Below, in pieces: positions 25,221 to 33,701 of a DNA stretch of 53,318 nucleotides. Made by a program: the position numbers and the translations under genes. Numbering within the stretch: the first letter of the stretch is position 1; every line of letters begins with the position of its first letter. Source of the DNA: Bacteroidaceae bacterium. GTDB lineage: Bacteria; Bacteroidota; Bacteroidia; Bacteroidales; Bacteroidaceae. The stretch lies in assembly GCA_017483665.1 (NCBI GenBank), contig JAFUVM010000043.1:1-53318 (forward strand), written 5' to 3'. The notes under the pieces were generated by a model that worked only from the letters and a program-made list of their open reading frames with translations, did not search any database and was not told where the DNA came from.

Positions 25221-28200
25221 GTGTACGCGGAGTACGTCAAGCTCACAGCATTGTCTGGTACCGGTGGTACCGGCGGTGAAGGTTATGCCAGTCTGGTTGA
25301 CGCAAAGGATGACACAAAGATGGGCCACTCCTTTGATCCGAGCAAACCCGACCGTGCGGAAGCTTGGATTGTGGTGAAGGCTGCCAAGGCAGTCGTACCC
25401 GACTCCTACTTCCTCGTCACCGGCGGTGACACGGGCAGTTTTCCTACCCGTAACTGGAAGAAGTGGAACATCTACGGCGGTAACTTCGAAAGTGACGCTG
25501 ATGCTGTTCGCGGCGACGTTGCCGATCCCTCAGCTACAGGCTGGACGCTCATCGACAAGCGCGACGGCGATCCCCTGCCTCAGGCTAATACAGCCAGCGC
25601 AAACTTCCAGTTCAACAATGCTGACGGCACAACGGCCTATCAGTATTTCTGGATTGAAATCCTCGAATCCGTTCAGGGCAGCGACATCTGGCTGCAGATG
25701 GGCGAATGGGGCCTCGGCACCTATGACGACTTCCAGAAGTATCTTGAAGAGCAAGCTAACACACAGTCAGGCACCGACGAACCCATTGCGTACCCCATCT
25801 TTTCGGGCGACCGCAACGACGGCAGCGGTGAGGGTCTGGACAAGCTCTTCGACGGTAACATCGCTACCAAGTGGGGTAATGGTTTCAACTCGAAGGACTT
25901 TGGCGCAACATCCGGCGGTGCATACTTTATTGTGAAGACCTCTCGCTTGATTGCTCCCACCTACTACAAGCTTGTGACAGGTACTGATAACGCAAGCTGG
26001 AACCACCGTAACTGGAAGAGCTGGCAGATTTACGGTATGGCTACTACCGACGCTCCCAACGGCAAGCCAGAACGTGCTTCCGACAAGTGGGTGATGCTCG
26101 ACCAAAAGGACAACATCAGCGAGGAAATACTTCCCGACAAGAACATGTTCACCGTTATCTTCAACCTCACTGAGGAGAATACAGAGAAGTACCAGTACTT
26201 CAAGGTGGAGATTGACGAAATCCAGTCTGGCAGCGGTTACATGCAGATGGGTGAGTTCGCCCTTGGCGACGAGTTCACACTCGCTCTCGAATGCAATGCT
26301 ATCGTTGACGGTGTAGAATATGATCCTAACCTCTTTGCAGAGAAGGCTCTGCTTGATAAGCTCGCTCAGGCCATCGAGGATACCAAGAACTGCACAGACC
26401 CCTTCAAATTGAGTGACCAAAAAACAATTATCGATGATTTGAAGGCTCAGGTTGCAACGTCGGCCAACAATTATGCAGAATTGGTGACTGTGCGCAATAC
26501 GGCTATCAACCTTATGAACGACGAGAATCTAAGTGCAGTAGCTATGGTTTACACTACTGCATGGATTAGCGAGACTGATGTCTATGTTCCCAGCAAAGAG
26601 TATCCTGTGGGTAACTTTGCATACATTAAAGCCAACCGTCAGCTTACTGGTGCAGAGGCTTCTGCAGAGGCAACGCGTGTGAGTGAATATCTTTTGGCTA
26701 ATGTCAAGGTCGTGGATGATCCTATCTATGCTAAATACGAAACTATCATTGATGCCAATGGCTTCAGCGACAGTGAGAAGGGTCACTCCCTCATCGACGG
26801 CGACAGGGAGAACACCAAATGGTGTGCAAGCACTGACCACAAGCCCTGGCGCCTCGTCTTCAAGAGCAGCGAACCCATCAAGCCTACCTACTATGGCCTC
26901 GTAACCGGTGGCGACACCTACACCTACCCCGACCGTAACTGGAAGACTTGGAAGATCTGGGCTGCCAACTTCGACAGCGACGAAGACGTTACCGATGTGT
27001 CTGACAAGTGGGTTCTCATCGACGAGAAGACCAACGTCGGCACCGACATACTGAAGACCACCAACAAGTATGAGAGCTACATCAACCTTTCTATCGGTTG
27101 TGCTGAGCCTTACCAGTACTTCAAGATTGTCGTTGAGGCTTCCGGCGGCAACCTCATCCAGATGAACGAGTTCACTTTCTATAATCAAGGTAATCTGAAC
27201 GAGTATCGTGAGAAGTTTGTTAAAGAGTTTGAAAACTACGATCCCGAAGCTAAACCCGCTTACATCGGCTACATCAATGAGTATAAGGAGAAGTATCAGA
27301 CTCTGCTGAACGCTACCAACGCTCCCAATGTGATGAAGGCTTATAACGATCTGAAGGAGGTAGTGGACGCTATCACCGCATCTGCCGAGAAGTACGCCAA
27401 CTACCAGAGCGTTTACTACGAGCTCGAAGGCACTAACCTCGGTTCCGAGAGCCTGAGCGCTTGGTTCGAAGGCTACAGCAACGAGAACGAAGGTGCCGGC
27501 GTCAAGTATGTTCGTGGTACATACAAATACATCATAGAGAGTCTTTCTCTTGACAACGATGCAATCGATGCTGAGACAGTTTACATCCGAAACATCGTCA
27601 ATGCTGCCAACGAAGGTCTCTACATCCTGCTCGGCGGTCACACTGTTGGTCAGTGGGGTGACGGTTTCTATGGCCATCTTATTAATGTTAATGTGAACGG
27701 TGAAAAGGAGGAAGGAGACAATGAGGTTAAGTGGGGCGGTCAGGCCAGCGCTCTCGGTGACACCTACATCATCTTCCGCACATCCGATCCTGTTAATCCG
27801 TTCTTCTATACTTTGACCACTGGTAATGATAGTAGTAAGTACCCCGGACGTAACTGGGGCACGTGGTACATCTATGGCGCTAACTTCGAAGGTGATGGTG
27901 CTGCTACCACGGATGCAGAAGGTTGGGTTCTTATTGATGCTAAAGAGAACGTAGGACAGGATCGCTTGCACCCTGAGGACAATCAGCCTTCATACTTCGG
28001 CTTTAGTTCTGAAACCACTGTGAAGTACCTTTACTATAAGGTTGTCGTAACGAAAGCATACAGTGGCGATGCTATCCAGATGAACGAGCTTCGCTTTGGC
28101 ACAGAGGAGGAATTCGGCAAAATCAAGGAAGGCTACATCGCAGCTGCCAACCAGTTCGATTATGATGTCGTTGCCGAGCAGGCTCTTATTGATCAGTACA

Positions 28201-29039
28201 AGGATGCCATTGGCGATATTGACGAGTGCATCAATATGGAGGCTCTCTTCCGTGCTAACTATACCATTGAGACTCTTCAGGAGCAGATTACCAAGAGCGC
28301 CGCAGCATATGCTATATTTAAAGCTCAGGTAGAAGCAGCCAATGCTTATATTTTAGGCAAAATTATCTCAGAAAGCGAGGAGAAGACAACTCTTGTGACC
28401 TATTTGAACGAGACGGCAAAGGAGATCCTTGACAAACATGTTATGAACGAAAGCGAGGTGTCAGAACAGACAAACTACTTGAAGTCTTTGATTGATAAGT
28501 GGTCTGCACTTGTTGTTACTTCCGCAGGCTATGCTACTTACGTTGCAGTGAAGGATGTGGACTTCGAAGGTTCTGCGGTTGAGGCTTATGCCGTAGTTGA
28601 ATCCGTTGCTGCAAATCAAGTACACTTGAATCCTGTTACTGCCGCTCGTGCTGGTGAGGTACTGCTTCTGAAGGCTGCCGAGGGTACATATCTGGTGCCT
28701 ACTCCTGCAAGCACACCTGAGGTTGCAGAAGGAAACCTCTTGAAAGCCTCAGACACTGACATTGTTGCCGACGGCACTCAGTACATCTTGGCTCAGCCCG
28801 CCGATGCAGAGATTGGCTTCTACCAGGCTACTGGTACCATTGCCGCAGGTAAGGGTTACATCGAGGTTGCCGGTGCAGGCGTGAAGGCTCTCTTCTTCGA
28901 GGGTGACGAGGCCACTGGCATAAAGACCCTCTCTGACTCTCCCTTAAAGGGCGAGGAAATCTACAACCTCGCCGGCCAGCGCCTCGGCAAGGCACAAAAG
29001 GGTGTGAACATCATCGGTGGCAAGAAGGTTCTCTTCTAA
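25221..29039 (+). CDS. discoidin-repeat surface protein, frameshifted at its signal peptide
   Basis: This encodes 1272 residues in the open frame, which can start only at GTG 25221. The true start is probably ATG 25162, in another frame (see the G7 tract). The protein is built of at least four F5/8 type C-like blocks with a shared pattern 'YYGLVTGGDT...YPDRNWKTWKIWAANFDSD...WVLIDEKTNVG...YQYFKIVVEASGGNLIQMNEFTF', starting near residues 20, 190, 485 and 790. Helical spacers ('QTLLNATNAPNVMKAYNDLKEVVDAI') separate them. A beta-rich block near 1110-1230 precedes the tail, which ends 'IYNLAGQRLGKAQKGVNIIGGKK'. A palindromic half-element encodes KTLSDSPLKGEE just before that tail. It probably binds glycans at the cell surface. 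A 52-residue companion gene follows 40 bases downstream. Confidence 0.85.
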   Translation: MYAEYVKLTALSGTGGTGGEGYASLVDAKDDTKMGHSFDPSKPDRAEAWIVVKAAKAVVPDSYFLVTGGDTGSFPTRNWKKWNIYGGNFESDADAVRGDVADPSATGWTLIDKRDGDPLPQANTASANFQFNNADGTTAYQYFWIEILESVQGSDIWLQMGEWGLGTYDDFQKYLEEQANTQSGTDEPIAYPIFSGDRNDGSGEGLDKLFDGNIATKWGNGFNSKDFGATSGGAYFIVKTSRLIAPTYYKLVTGTDNASWNHRNWKSWQIYGMATTDAPNGKPERASDKWVMLDQKDNISEEILPDKNMFTVIFNLTEENTEKYQYFKVEIDEIQSGSGYMQMGEFALGDEFTLALECNAIVDGVEYDPNLFAEKALLDKLAQAIEDTKNCTDPFKLSDQKTIIDDLKAQVATSANNYAELVTVRNTAINLMNDENLSAVAMVYTTAWISETDVYVPSKEYPVGNFAYIKANRQLTGAEASAEATRVSEYLLANVKVVDDPIYAKYETIIDANGFSDSEKGHSLIDGDRENTKWCASTDHKPWRLVFKSSEPIKPTYYGLVTGGDTYTYPDRNWKTWKIWAANFDSDEDVTDVSDKWVLIDEKTNVGTDILKTTNKYESYINLSIGCAEPYQYFKIVVEASGGNLIQMNEFTFYNQGNLNEYREKFVKEFENYDPEAKPAYIGYINEYKEKYQTLLNATNAPNVMKAYNDLKEVVDAITASAEKYANYQSVYYELEGTNLGSESLSAWFEGYSNENEGAGVKYVRGTYKYIIESLSLDNDAIDAETVYIRNIVNAANEGLYILLGGHTVGQWGDGFYGHLINVNVNGEKEEGDNEVKWGGQASALGDTYIIFRTSDPVNPFFYTLTTGNDSSKYPGRNWGTWYIYGANFEGDGAATTDAEGWVLIDAKENVGQDRLHPEDNQPSYFGFSSETTVKYLYYKVVVTKAYSGDAIQMNELRFGTEEEFGKIKEGYIAAANQFDYDVVAEQALIDQYKDAIGDIDECINMEALFRANYTIETLQEQITKSAAAYAIFKAQVEAANAYILGKIISESEEKTTLVTYLNETAKEILDKHVMNESEVSEQTNYLKSLIDKWSALVVTSAGYATYVAVKDVDFEGSAVEAYAVVESVAANQVHLNPVTAARAGEVLLLKAAEGTYLVPTPASTPEVAEGNLLKASDTDIVADGTQYILAQPADAEIGFYQATGTIAAGKGYIEVAGAGVKALFFEGDEATGIKTLSDSPLKGEEIYNLAGQRLGKAQKGVNIIGGKKVLF
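28923..28956. repeat. half palindromic element inside the discoidin gene
   Basis: The stretch AAGACCCTCTCTG, followed by a CTCTCCCTTAAAGGG-type palindrome, closely matches the element in pepP read on its coding strand. It is translated in the same frame (KTLSDSPLKGE here, KTLSVSPLKGE there). It lies in the linker between the last domain and the C-terminal tail. Confidence 0.8.
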
Positions 29040-29078
29040 ATCAAAGTCCAAAATTAATTAATTCAAAAACTGCATATT

Positions 29079-29237
29079 ATGAAGAAAAGATATTTGAATC
29101 CTGCCATGCAGGTAGAAGAGGCACAAGCCACGCAGATGCTGGCCGAGAGCCTGATTATCAGCAATACGACAGTCGACGGCGGCCAGGCTCTGACCAAGGA
29201 AGACGGCAGTTGGAGCATCTGGGACGACGAGGAATAA
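29079..29237 (+). CDS. 52-residue companion protein of a tail-bearing surface protein
   Basis: The sequence begins MKKRYLNPAMQVEEAQATQM and ends WSIWDDEE. There is no hydrophobic segment or signal peptide; the C-terminal half is acidic. It begins 40 bases after the stop of the discoidin-repeat gene on the same strand. A protein of the same plan (MKKTYQLPTM...TQML...GIWDNEW) lies 15 bases after the other large GLUG protein, at 35144-35329, which supports both as real genes. Small proteins beginning MKKxYxxPxM are frequent in Bacteroidales but, as far as I know, have no assigned function. Possible roles include a precursor peptide, a regulator, or a chaperone for the neighbour's export. Confidence 0.75.
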   Translation: MKKRYLNPAMQVEEAQATQMLAESLIISNTTVDGGQALTKEDGSWSIWDDEE

Positions 29238-29288
29238 CAATCCTCGGCCCTGACTCCCGACTCTATTAGACAGGGAGTCTGCGAATGA

Positions 29289-29328
29289 AATGAACCCCGG
29301 AGGTCAGACAAGACTTTCGGGGTTCATT
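29289..29328. terminator. hairpin after the companion gene
   Basis: An 11-bp stem (AATGAACCCCG at 29289-29299, complement at 29318-29328) is followed by GCGTTTTGA. A smaller 7-bp stem (GACTCCC at 29255-29261, GGGAGTC at 29276-29282) precedes it. Together they probably end the discoidin/companion transcript. Confidence 0.65.
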
Positions 29329-29448
29329 GCGTTTTGAGTGAACATCTGAAAGCACGAAGGAACCGGAAATTCGTTTTTTTCGTGTTATTCGATGTGAAGA
29401 ATCAATTCATGGCAATTGCATGTAAAAGGCGACACCTACCAAGCGGCA

Positions 29449-29504
29449 CGCGCTTATTTCGGAAGCGCCTCGCGCTTATTCTGGAAGCGCCTCGCGCTTA
29501 TGAG
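29449..29504. repeat. 22-bp GC-rich tandem repeat
   Basis: About 2.5 copies of CGCGCTTATTTCGGAAGCGC-type units (29449-29470, 29471-29492, partial to 29504), in the gap downstream of gldH. The surrounding gap (29238-29532) otherwise holds only the terminator hairpins. Confidence 0.6.
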
Positions 29505-29532
29505 TCGCGGCGAATGCGTGAATGGCGGAGAC

Positions 29533-29985
29533 CTACCGGCTCACCTTGACGCCGAGCTCTGTGATGCCCGGGACGGTCTCGTCCGTCATGAGGTGACGGA
29601 TGCGCACGGTGCCGCTTTGTCCTTTGCTAAGGTGGAAGGGAACGTGCGGCGTCTCGTACTGTATGACGTTGACACCTTGCCCCAGGGCATAGCCTTCGGC
29701 GTCGGTCAGGGGGCAGCGTACGGTGTCGCATCGATAGGCGGCTGGTGCTTCGAGGCTTTGCTCTACGGTGAGAACGATGTCCTGCGAGCCGACGGGGGCT
29801 GTCAGGCGAAGTCCTATGGTGAGTGTCCCGCTGATGTCCTCCTCAGCCTGTGGCAGGGCGAAGCATACGGTGTCGCGCCGCTCCCAACCTTCCTTGGGCA
29901 ACGACTTGTAGCTGTGCAACCATGTGCCGCCCATACAGCCAGCACACAGCAAACCTATCAGCGGAATAAAAAGTACTCGACACAT
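29533..29985 (-). CDS. gldH: gliding motility lipoprotein GldH
   Basis: This encodes about 150 residues starting at MCRVLFIPLIG. A lipoprotein signal ends in LCAGC with the lipidated cysteine at residue 17. The following 'WLHSYKSLPKEGWERRDTVCFALP' is characteristic of GldH ('YxxxxxlpxxgWxxxDtv'), and the remainder is a beta-sandwich. GldH is needed for gliding in Flavobacterium and is also found in non-gliding Bacteroidales, where its role is unclear. Downstream of the ricT-holB-metF block on the same strand, but separated from ricT by a ~330-base repeat-filled gap, so it may have its own promoter. Confidence 0.85.
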   Translation of the reverse strand: MCRVLFIPLIGLLCAGCMGGTWLHSYKSLPKEGWERRDTVCFALPQAEEDISGTLTIGLRLTAPVGSQDIVLTVEQSLEAPAAYRCDTVRCPLTDAEGYALGQGVNVIQYETPHVPFHLSKGQSGTVRIRHLMTDETVPGITELGVKVSR

Positions 29986-29994
29986 AATACTCAA

Positions 29995-30318
29995 TACAAC
30001 GGATTTGACGGATTATTACTTTTTATTTTAACCACGAATTGCACGAATTAAACGAATTATTTCTTCTTGTTATAACAACGGATTGCTCGGATTTGACGAA
30101 TTATTGCTTTTTATTTTAACCACGAATTGCACGAATTAAACGAATTATTTCTTCTTGTTATAACAACGGATTGCTCGGATTTGACGGATTGTTGCTTTTT
30201 ATTTTAACAACGAATTACACGAATTGCACGAATTATAGGAATCCGTGTAATCCGTTCAATCCGTGGTTACTATATCAGCTTCCAATTCGAAGTTTGGTAA
30301 TCCGCGATTCGTGGAGGT
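29995..30318. repeat. 88-bp tandem repeat between ricT and gldH
   Basis: Three units with an exact 88-bp period, starting near 30000, 30088 and 30176. Each contains CGGATTTGACG, CTTTTTATTTTAAC and CGAATTGCACGAATT-type stretches. The last unit ends in an inverted copy (CCGTGTAATCCGTTCAATCC, about 30244-30263). It belongs to the same repeat family as the hairpin at 13890-13981. No gene is seen in the gap. Confidence 0.85.
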
Positions 30319-31482
30319 TTATTGTGCGTCGTTGTTGTTGCGTGGTTTGTTCTTGTGCTTCTTCTTGCGTTTCTTCTTGTCGAAGCGGCCAACGTCCTCC
30401 TGTGTGGCAAGGTCGACGGGGCGTTCAGGTTCCTTGTGTCCGCCCTCCTCGAGTGCAACGGGTTTCTCGCCGCGCTGGTTCATTTCGATGATGGCGCGTG
30501 CCCGTTCGGCGGTGATGGTGGTGAGGTTGGAAGGTGTGCGCTTGTCGGTGGAGTAGGTGACGAGCCCGGCCAGGATGTCGGTCTTGAAGAGGTAGTAGTC
30601 GGCATCCTGCGTGTAGAGCATCACGTCGCGCGGCGGCAGTTTGCGCGAAGCCTCGACGTACTGGTCCACCTCGTAGTTCATGCAGCACTTCAGCTTGGCA
30701 CACTGCCCGGCCAGCTTCTGCGGGTTGAGGCTGAGGTCCTGGAAGCGTGCAGCGCCCGTGCCTACGCTTTGGAAGTTCTTGAGCCATCCGGCGCAGCACA
30801 GCTCGCGGCCGCAGGGACCGAAGCCGCCTATGCGTCCTGCTTCCTGGCGTGCACCGATCTGCTTCATCTCGATGCGGACATGGAAGGCCTCGGCCAGCAC
30901 CTTGATGAGCTGACGGAAGTCCACGCGCCCGTCGGCTATGTAGTAGAAGATGGCCTTGGCTCCGTCGCCCTGATATTCCACGTCGCCTATCTTCATCTCG
31001 AGGCCGAGGTCCTTGGCTATCTGTCGGCTCTGTATCATCGTGTCGTGCTCGCGAGCCTTGGCTTCGGCGTAGCGCTCCATGTCGTTCTCCCGTGCCAGAC
31101 GGTATATTTTGCGTATCTCCTCGCCAGGCTTCAGGTTGGCATGCTTCATCTGCAGCGGTACGAGCTTGCCCGTGAGCGACACCACGCCGATGTCGTGCCC
31201 GGGGTTCGACTCAACGGCCACGATGTCGCCCTTCTTCAGGGGCAGTCCCTCGCTGTTGTGGAAGTAGCCCTTGCGCGTGTTCTTGAACTGCACCTCCACG
31301 AGGTCTGTCACCTCGTTGTTGCCGGGGATGTCGGCCAGGTAGTCGTAGGTGTTGAGCTGTGCGTAGTGCCCCGTGTTGGCGCTTTGGGCAGAGAATCCGT
31401 GCCCGCGGTCGCCGCTGATGTATTGAGTCCCCTCTTCCCCCTTTTGGGGGAGAGGAGTTTGTCTTTCGTCATTAGTCATCAT
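30319..31482 (-). CDS. PSP1-domain protein (RicT/YaaT-like)
   Basis: This encodes 387 residues. The PSP1 C-terminal domain is evident from about residue 50 ('LVEVQFKNTRKGYFHNSEGLPLKKGDIVAVESNPGHDIGVVSLTG') and continues with the cysteine-rich 'GFGPCGRELCCAGWLKNF' and 'CAKLKCCMNYE'. In Firmicutes the homologue RicT (YaaT) joins a complex affecting RNase Y and carries an iron-sulphur cluster; the Cys motifs here are consistent with that, but the Bacteroidales role is unknown. The C-terminus is a Lys/Arg-rich tail (KKKRKKKHKNK). The first ~20 residues include TPLPQKGEEGTQ, encoded by a palindromic element (31432-31456), so the native start may be downstream of it. The metF-holB-ricT order supports co-transcription. 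Confidence 0.87.
   Translation of the reverse strand: MMTNDERQTPLPQKGEEGTQYISGDRGHGFSAQSANTGHYAQLNTYDYLADIPGNNEVTDLVEVQFKNTRKGYFHNSEGLPLKKGDIVAVESNPGHDIGVVSLTGKLVPLQMKHANLKPGEEIRKIYRLARENDMERYAEAKAREHDTMIQSRQIAKDLGLEMKIGDVEYQGDGAKAIFYYIADGRVDFRQLIKVLAEAFHVRIEMKQIGARQEAGRIGGFGPCGRELCCAGWLKNFQSVGTGAARFQDLSLNPQKLAGQCAKLKCCMNYEVDQYVEASRKLPPRDVMLYTQDADYYLFKTDILAGLVTYSTDKRTPSNLTTITAERARAIIEMNQRGEKPVALEEGGHKEPERPVDLATQEDVGRFDKKKRKKKHKNKPRNNNDAQ
31432..31456. repeat. palindromic element at the 5' end of the PSP1 gene
   Basis: CCTCTTCCCCC and GGGGGAGAGG arms surround a TTTT centre. On the coding strand it is read as TPLPQKGEEG, close to the peptides from the rnr and pepP elements. It lies 27 codons or fewer after the annotated start codon. 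Confidence 0.75.
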
Positions 31483-31500
31483 AATTGTTCATTGCTTGTT

Positions 31501-31531
31501 ATTCCCCCTAAAGGGGGTTAGGGGGTCTTTA
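31501..31531. repeat. palindromic element at the 3' end of holB
   Basis: On the coding strand, AAGACCCCCTAACCCCCTTT then AGGGGG. It shares the AAGACCC outer end and the CCCTTTAGGG centre with the pepP and discoidin elements. The holB stop codon (TAA) falls inside it, so the last residues of the protein (LKTP) come from the element. Confidence 0.7.
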
Positions 31532-32645
31532 ATAGTACTATCATTTTCAGTGCCAGGTCGAAGAAGACCATGCGTGCGCTGACGTTCTGTGCTATGTCGC
31601 GCCCGGCATCGCTCAGTTCGTTCATGATGCCTACGACGTTGCGTTCGTTGATGAACGGTGCGAAGCGTGTGCTGAAGTTCTCTTCCTCGCGCCCAAGGTA
31701 GTTGAGCTCTGGCTGGTGGAAGTTGTAGATGAAGTTTTCGCGCAGCTGCTGCTGGAAGTATTCGAGCATGCGCTTCTGCCGTTCGCGTCCCAGCTCGGCC
31801 ACGGCCATCGACCATTGGTGCATCTCCTTGATGCGGCGCGCGTAGCTGTGGCGCATCAGCTGGACGAAGAGGTCGAAGAACAGCTGTTGCTCCGAACCGC
31901 TCAGCATGCGTTTCAGGGCCTCCGTGTAGCTTCCCTGGGCGATGTGTGCCAGCAGGTTGGCATTTTCCGCGGGTAAACCGTGGAACACTTGCAGGGCCTG
32001 GCTGATGACATCCTCCGGCAGGGGCGGCACGTTGATGCGCTGCACGCGGCTCTGTATGGTGCCGAGCACGCGGTCCGGCTCTTGGCTTACCAGCAGGAAG
32101 TGTGTGCCGACGGGCGGCTCCTCGATGAGCTTGAGCAGTTTGTTGGCTGTCTGTTCCATCATGCGCTCGGGCAGCCAGACGACGACGACCTTGCGTCCGC
32201 CTTGGCTCGACTTGAGGGCGAGCTTCCGCTGCAGGTTGTCGCTCTCCTGCACGTAGATGGTGATTTGCTGGTTCTCCGCCTTGATGTCCTCCAGCCAGTC
32301 CTCTGTGTCGAAGTAGGGAGCGCGGCTGATCTGTTCGCGCCACTGCGGGAGGTAGTCGTCCGAGACGGGATGGTCGGAGCTTTTTGCCTTGCAGATGGGG
32401 AAGGAGAAGTGCAGGTCGGGGTGCGTCCAAAGCGTTGACATGTGGCAGTCGGAGCACTGGCCGCAGGCACCGTCGGGCCCGGGATGCTGGCAGAGAAGCG
32501 TCTGTGCGAAGGCCAGGGCGAGGGGCAGCTTGCCGGCGCCCTTGGGGCCGCACAGCATGATGGCATGCGGCAGCTTGTTCTCTGTGAGGAGCCGCATCAG
32601 GTGCCCCTTTACTTGTTCCTGTCCTATGATGTCGCTGAAGTTCAT
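31518..32645 (-). CDS. holB: DNA polymerase III delta' subunit
   Basis: This encodes 375 residues. Delta' is the stator of the clamp-loader complex that loads the beta clamp onto DNA. Visible features: 'FSDIIGQEQVKGHLMRLL' N-terminal motif, Walker-A-like GPKGAGKL (33-40, with Leu in place of Ser/Thr, as expected for a non-ATPase subunit), a zinc-binding cysteine group (C52, C61, C64, C67), and the arginine-rich 'SRVQRINVPPL' region. The start ATG overlaps the metF stop codon by one base (TAATG), so translation is coupled. A palindromic element overlaps the C-terminus. Confidence 0.92.
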   Translation of the reverse strand: MNFSDIIGQEQVKGHLMRLLTENKLPHAIMLCGPKGAGKLPLALAFAQTLLCQHPGPDGACGQCSDCHMSTLWTHPDLHFSFPICKAKSSDHPVSDDYLPQWREQISRAPYFDTEDWLEDIKAENQQITIYVQESDNLQRKLALKSSQGGRKVVVVWLPERMMEQTANKLLKLIEEPPVGTHFLLVSQEPDRVLGTIQSRVQRINVPPLPEDVISQALQVFHGLPAENANLLAHIAQGSYTEALKRMLSGSEQQLFFDLFVQLMRHSYARRIKEMHQWSMAVAELGRERQKRMLEYFQQQLRENFIYNFHQPELNYLGREEENFSTRFAPFINERNVVGIMNELSDAGRDIAQNVSARMVFFDLALKMIVLLKTP

Positions 32646-33598
32646 TAGTATATCTGTTTAGCTATCTGGGCGATGCTGTCCACGGCGCTGACGGTGTAGA
32701 AGTGTATGCTGGGCACGCCGTGCTGCATGAGCTCGCGGCACTGGGCCACGCCCCATTCCACGCCCAGCTCCCGTAGCTGCTCGTCAGTGGTGCACTTCTT
32801 GGCTTCGCGGTAGAGGGCATCGGGCAGGTCGCAGTGGAACGTCTTGGGCACCACGCTGAGCTGCGAGAGCTTGGAGAGCGGCTTGATGCCCGGAATGATG
32901 GGGATGGTGATGCCGTGCTCGCGGGCCATCTCGACGAAGCGGAAGAATTTGCCGTTGTCGTAGAAGAGCTGTGTGACGGCATAGCTGGCGCCCATGTCCT
33001 GCTTGAGGCGAAGCACCTGCAGGTCGGCCTCCATGTTGGCAGCCTCCTCGTGCTTTTCGGGGTAGCAGGCCACGCCGTACTGGAATGGCGTGCCCGGCAC
33101 GCGTATCTCCGAGCCGTCCCAGAAGTGTCCGCCGTTGAAGCGGTTGATCTGCTCGATGAGCTCGGTGGCGTGCGCCGGTCCGTCGGCTGTCGGCTGGAAG
33201 GAGCTGTCCTCGCGGGCCTTGTCGCCGCGCAGGACGAGCAGGTCGCTCACGCCCAGGAACTGGAGGTCGAGCAGCATGTACTCCAGGTCCTCGCGGCAGT
33301 TGCCGCTGCACACGATGTGTGGCACGACGTGGAGGCCGAAGTGCTGCTGTATGGCGGCGGCGATGGCGATGGTGCCCGGGCGGCGGCGTATGCGCTGGCG
33401 CTGCATGAGTCCGCCCCCGAGGTCGTGGTAGACGTACTCGCTGCGGTGCGTGGTGATGTTCACATAGCTTGGCGAGAACTCACTCAGCCGCTCGATGGTG
33501 CGGTAGAGTCCCTGCGTGCCTGTTCCTTTCAGGGGCGGCAGCACTTCGAAGGAGAACGCTGTGCTTTTTTTGCCATTTATGATGTCTATGATGCTCAT
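32645..33598 (-). CDS. metF: 5,10-methylenetetrahydrofolate reductase
   Basis: This encodes 317 residues, the usual bacterial MetF length. It reduces methylene-THF to methyl-THF for methionine synthesis, using FAD and NADH. Motifs: 'FSFEVLPPLKGTG' (the FEFFPPK-type N-terminal strand with its catalytic glutamate), 'VNITTHRSE', 'PHIVCSGNCREDLEYMLLDLQFLGVSDLLVLRGD' and 'DMGASYAVTQLFYDNGKFFRFV'. It is the first gene of the metF-holB-ricT block. A near-consensus -7 element (TACCTTTA on the minus strand, 33617-33624) lies just upstream. Confidence 0.93.
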   Translation of the reverse strand: MSIIDIINGKKSTAFSFEVLPPLKGTGTQGLYRTIERLSEFSPSYVNITTHRSEYVYHDLGGGLMQRQRIRRRPGTIAIAAAIQQHFGLHVVPHIVCSGNCREDLEYMLLDLQFLGVSDLLVLRGDKAREDSSFQPTADGPAHATELIEQINRFNGGHFWDGSEIRVPGTPFQYGVACYPEKHEEAANMEADLQVLRLKQDMGASYAVTQLFYDNGKFFRFVEMAREHGITIPIIPGIKPLSKLSQLSVVPKTFHCDLPDALYREAKKCTTDEQLRELGVEWGVAQCRELMQHGVPSIHFYTVSAVDSIAQIAKQIY

Positions 33599-33668
33599 AT
33601 TTTGCCAAAATTGGTGTAAAGGTAAGAAAAAGTTTAGAGTTTAGGGGTTAGAGTTGAGAGTTTTTTTC

Positions 33669-33676
33669 TATCTTTG
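33669..33676 (+). promoter_or_regulatory. -7 box upstream of the nucleotide-sugar dehydrogenase
   Basis: TATCTTTG matches TAnnTTTG, 25 bases before the ATG at 33702. A GTTTAGAGTTTAGG-type satellite occupies the usual -33 area, so no second element can be seen. Confidence 0.45.
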
Positions 33677-33701
33677 CACAGAAAAGGAAACAAACATCGA
33701 T

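Noticed and set aside
29416..30051. 211-codon plus-strand open frame over gldH
   Set aside because: It is antisense to gldH and runs into tandem repeats at both ends.
29995..30266. Tandem repeats considered as a CRISPR array
   Set aside because: The units are 88-bp direct repeats with no unique spacers and no cas genes nearby.
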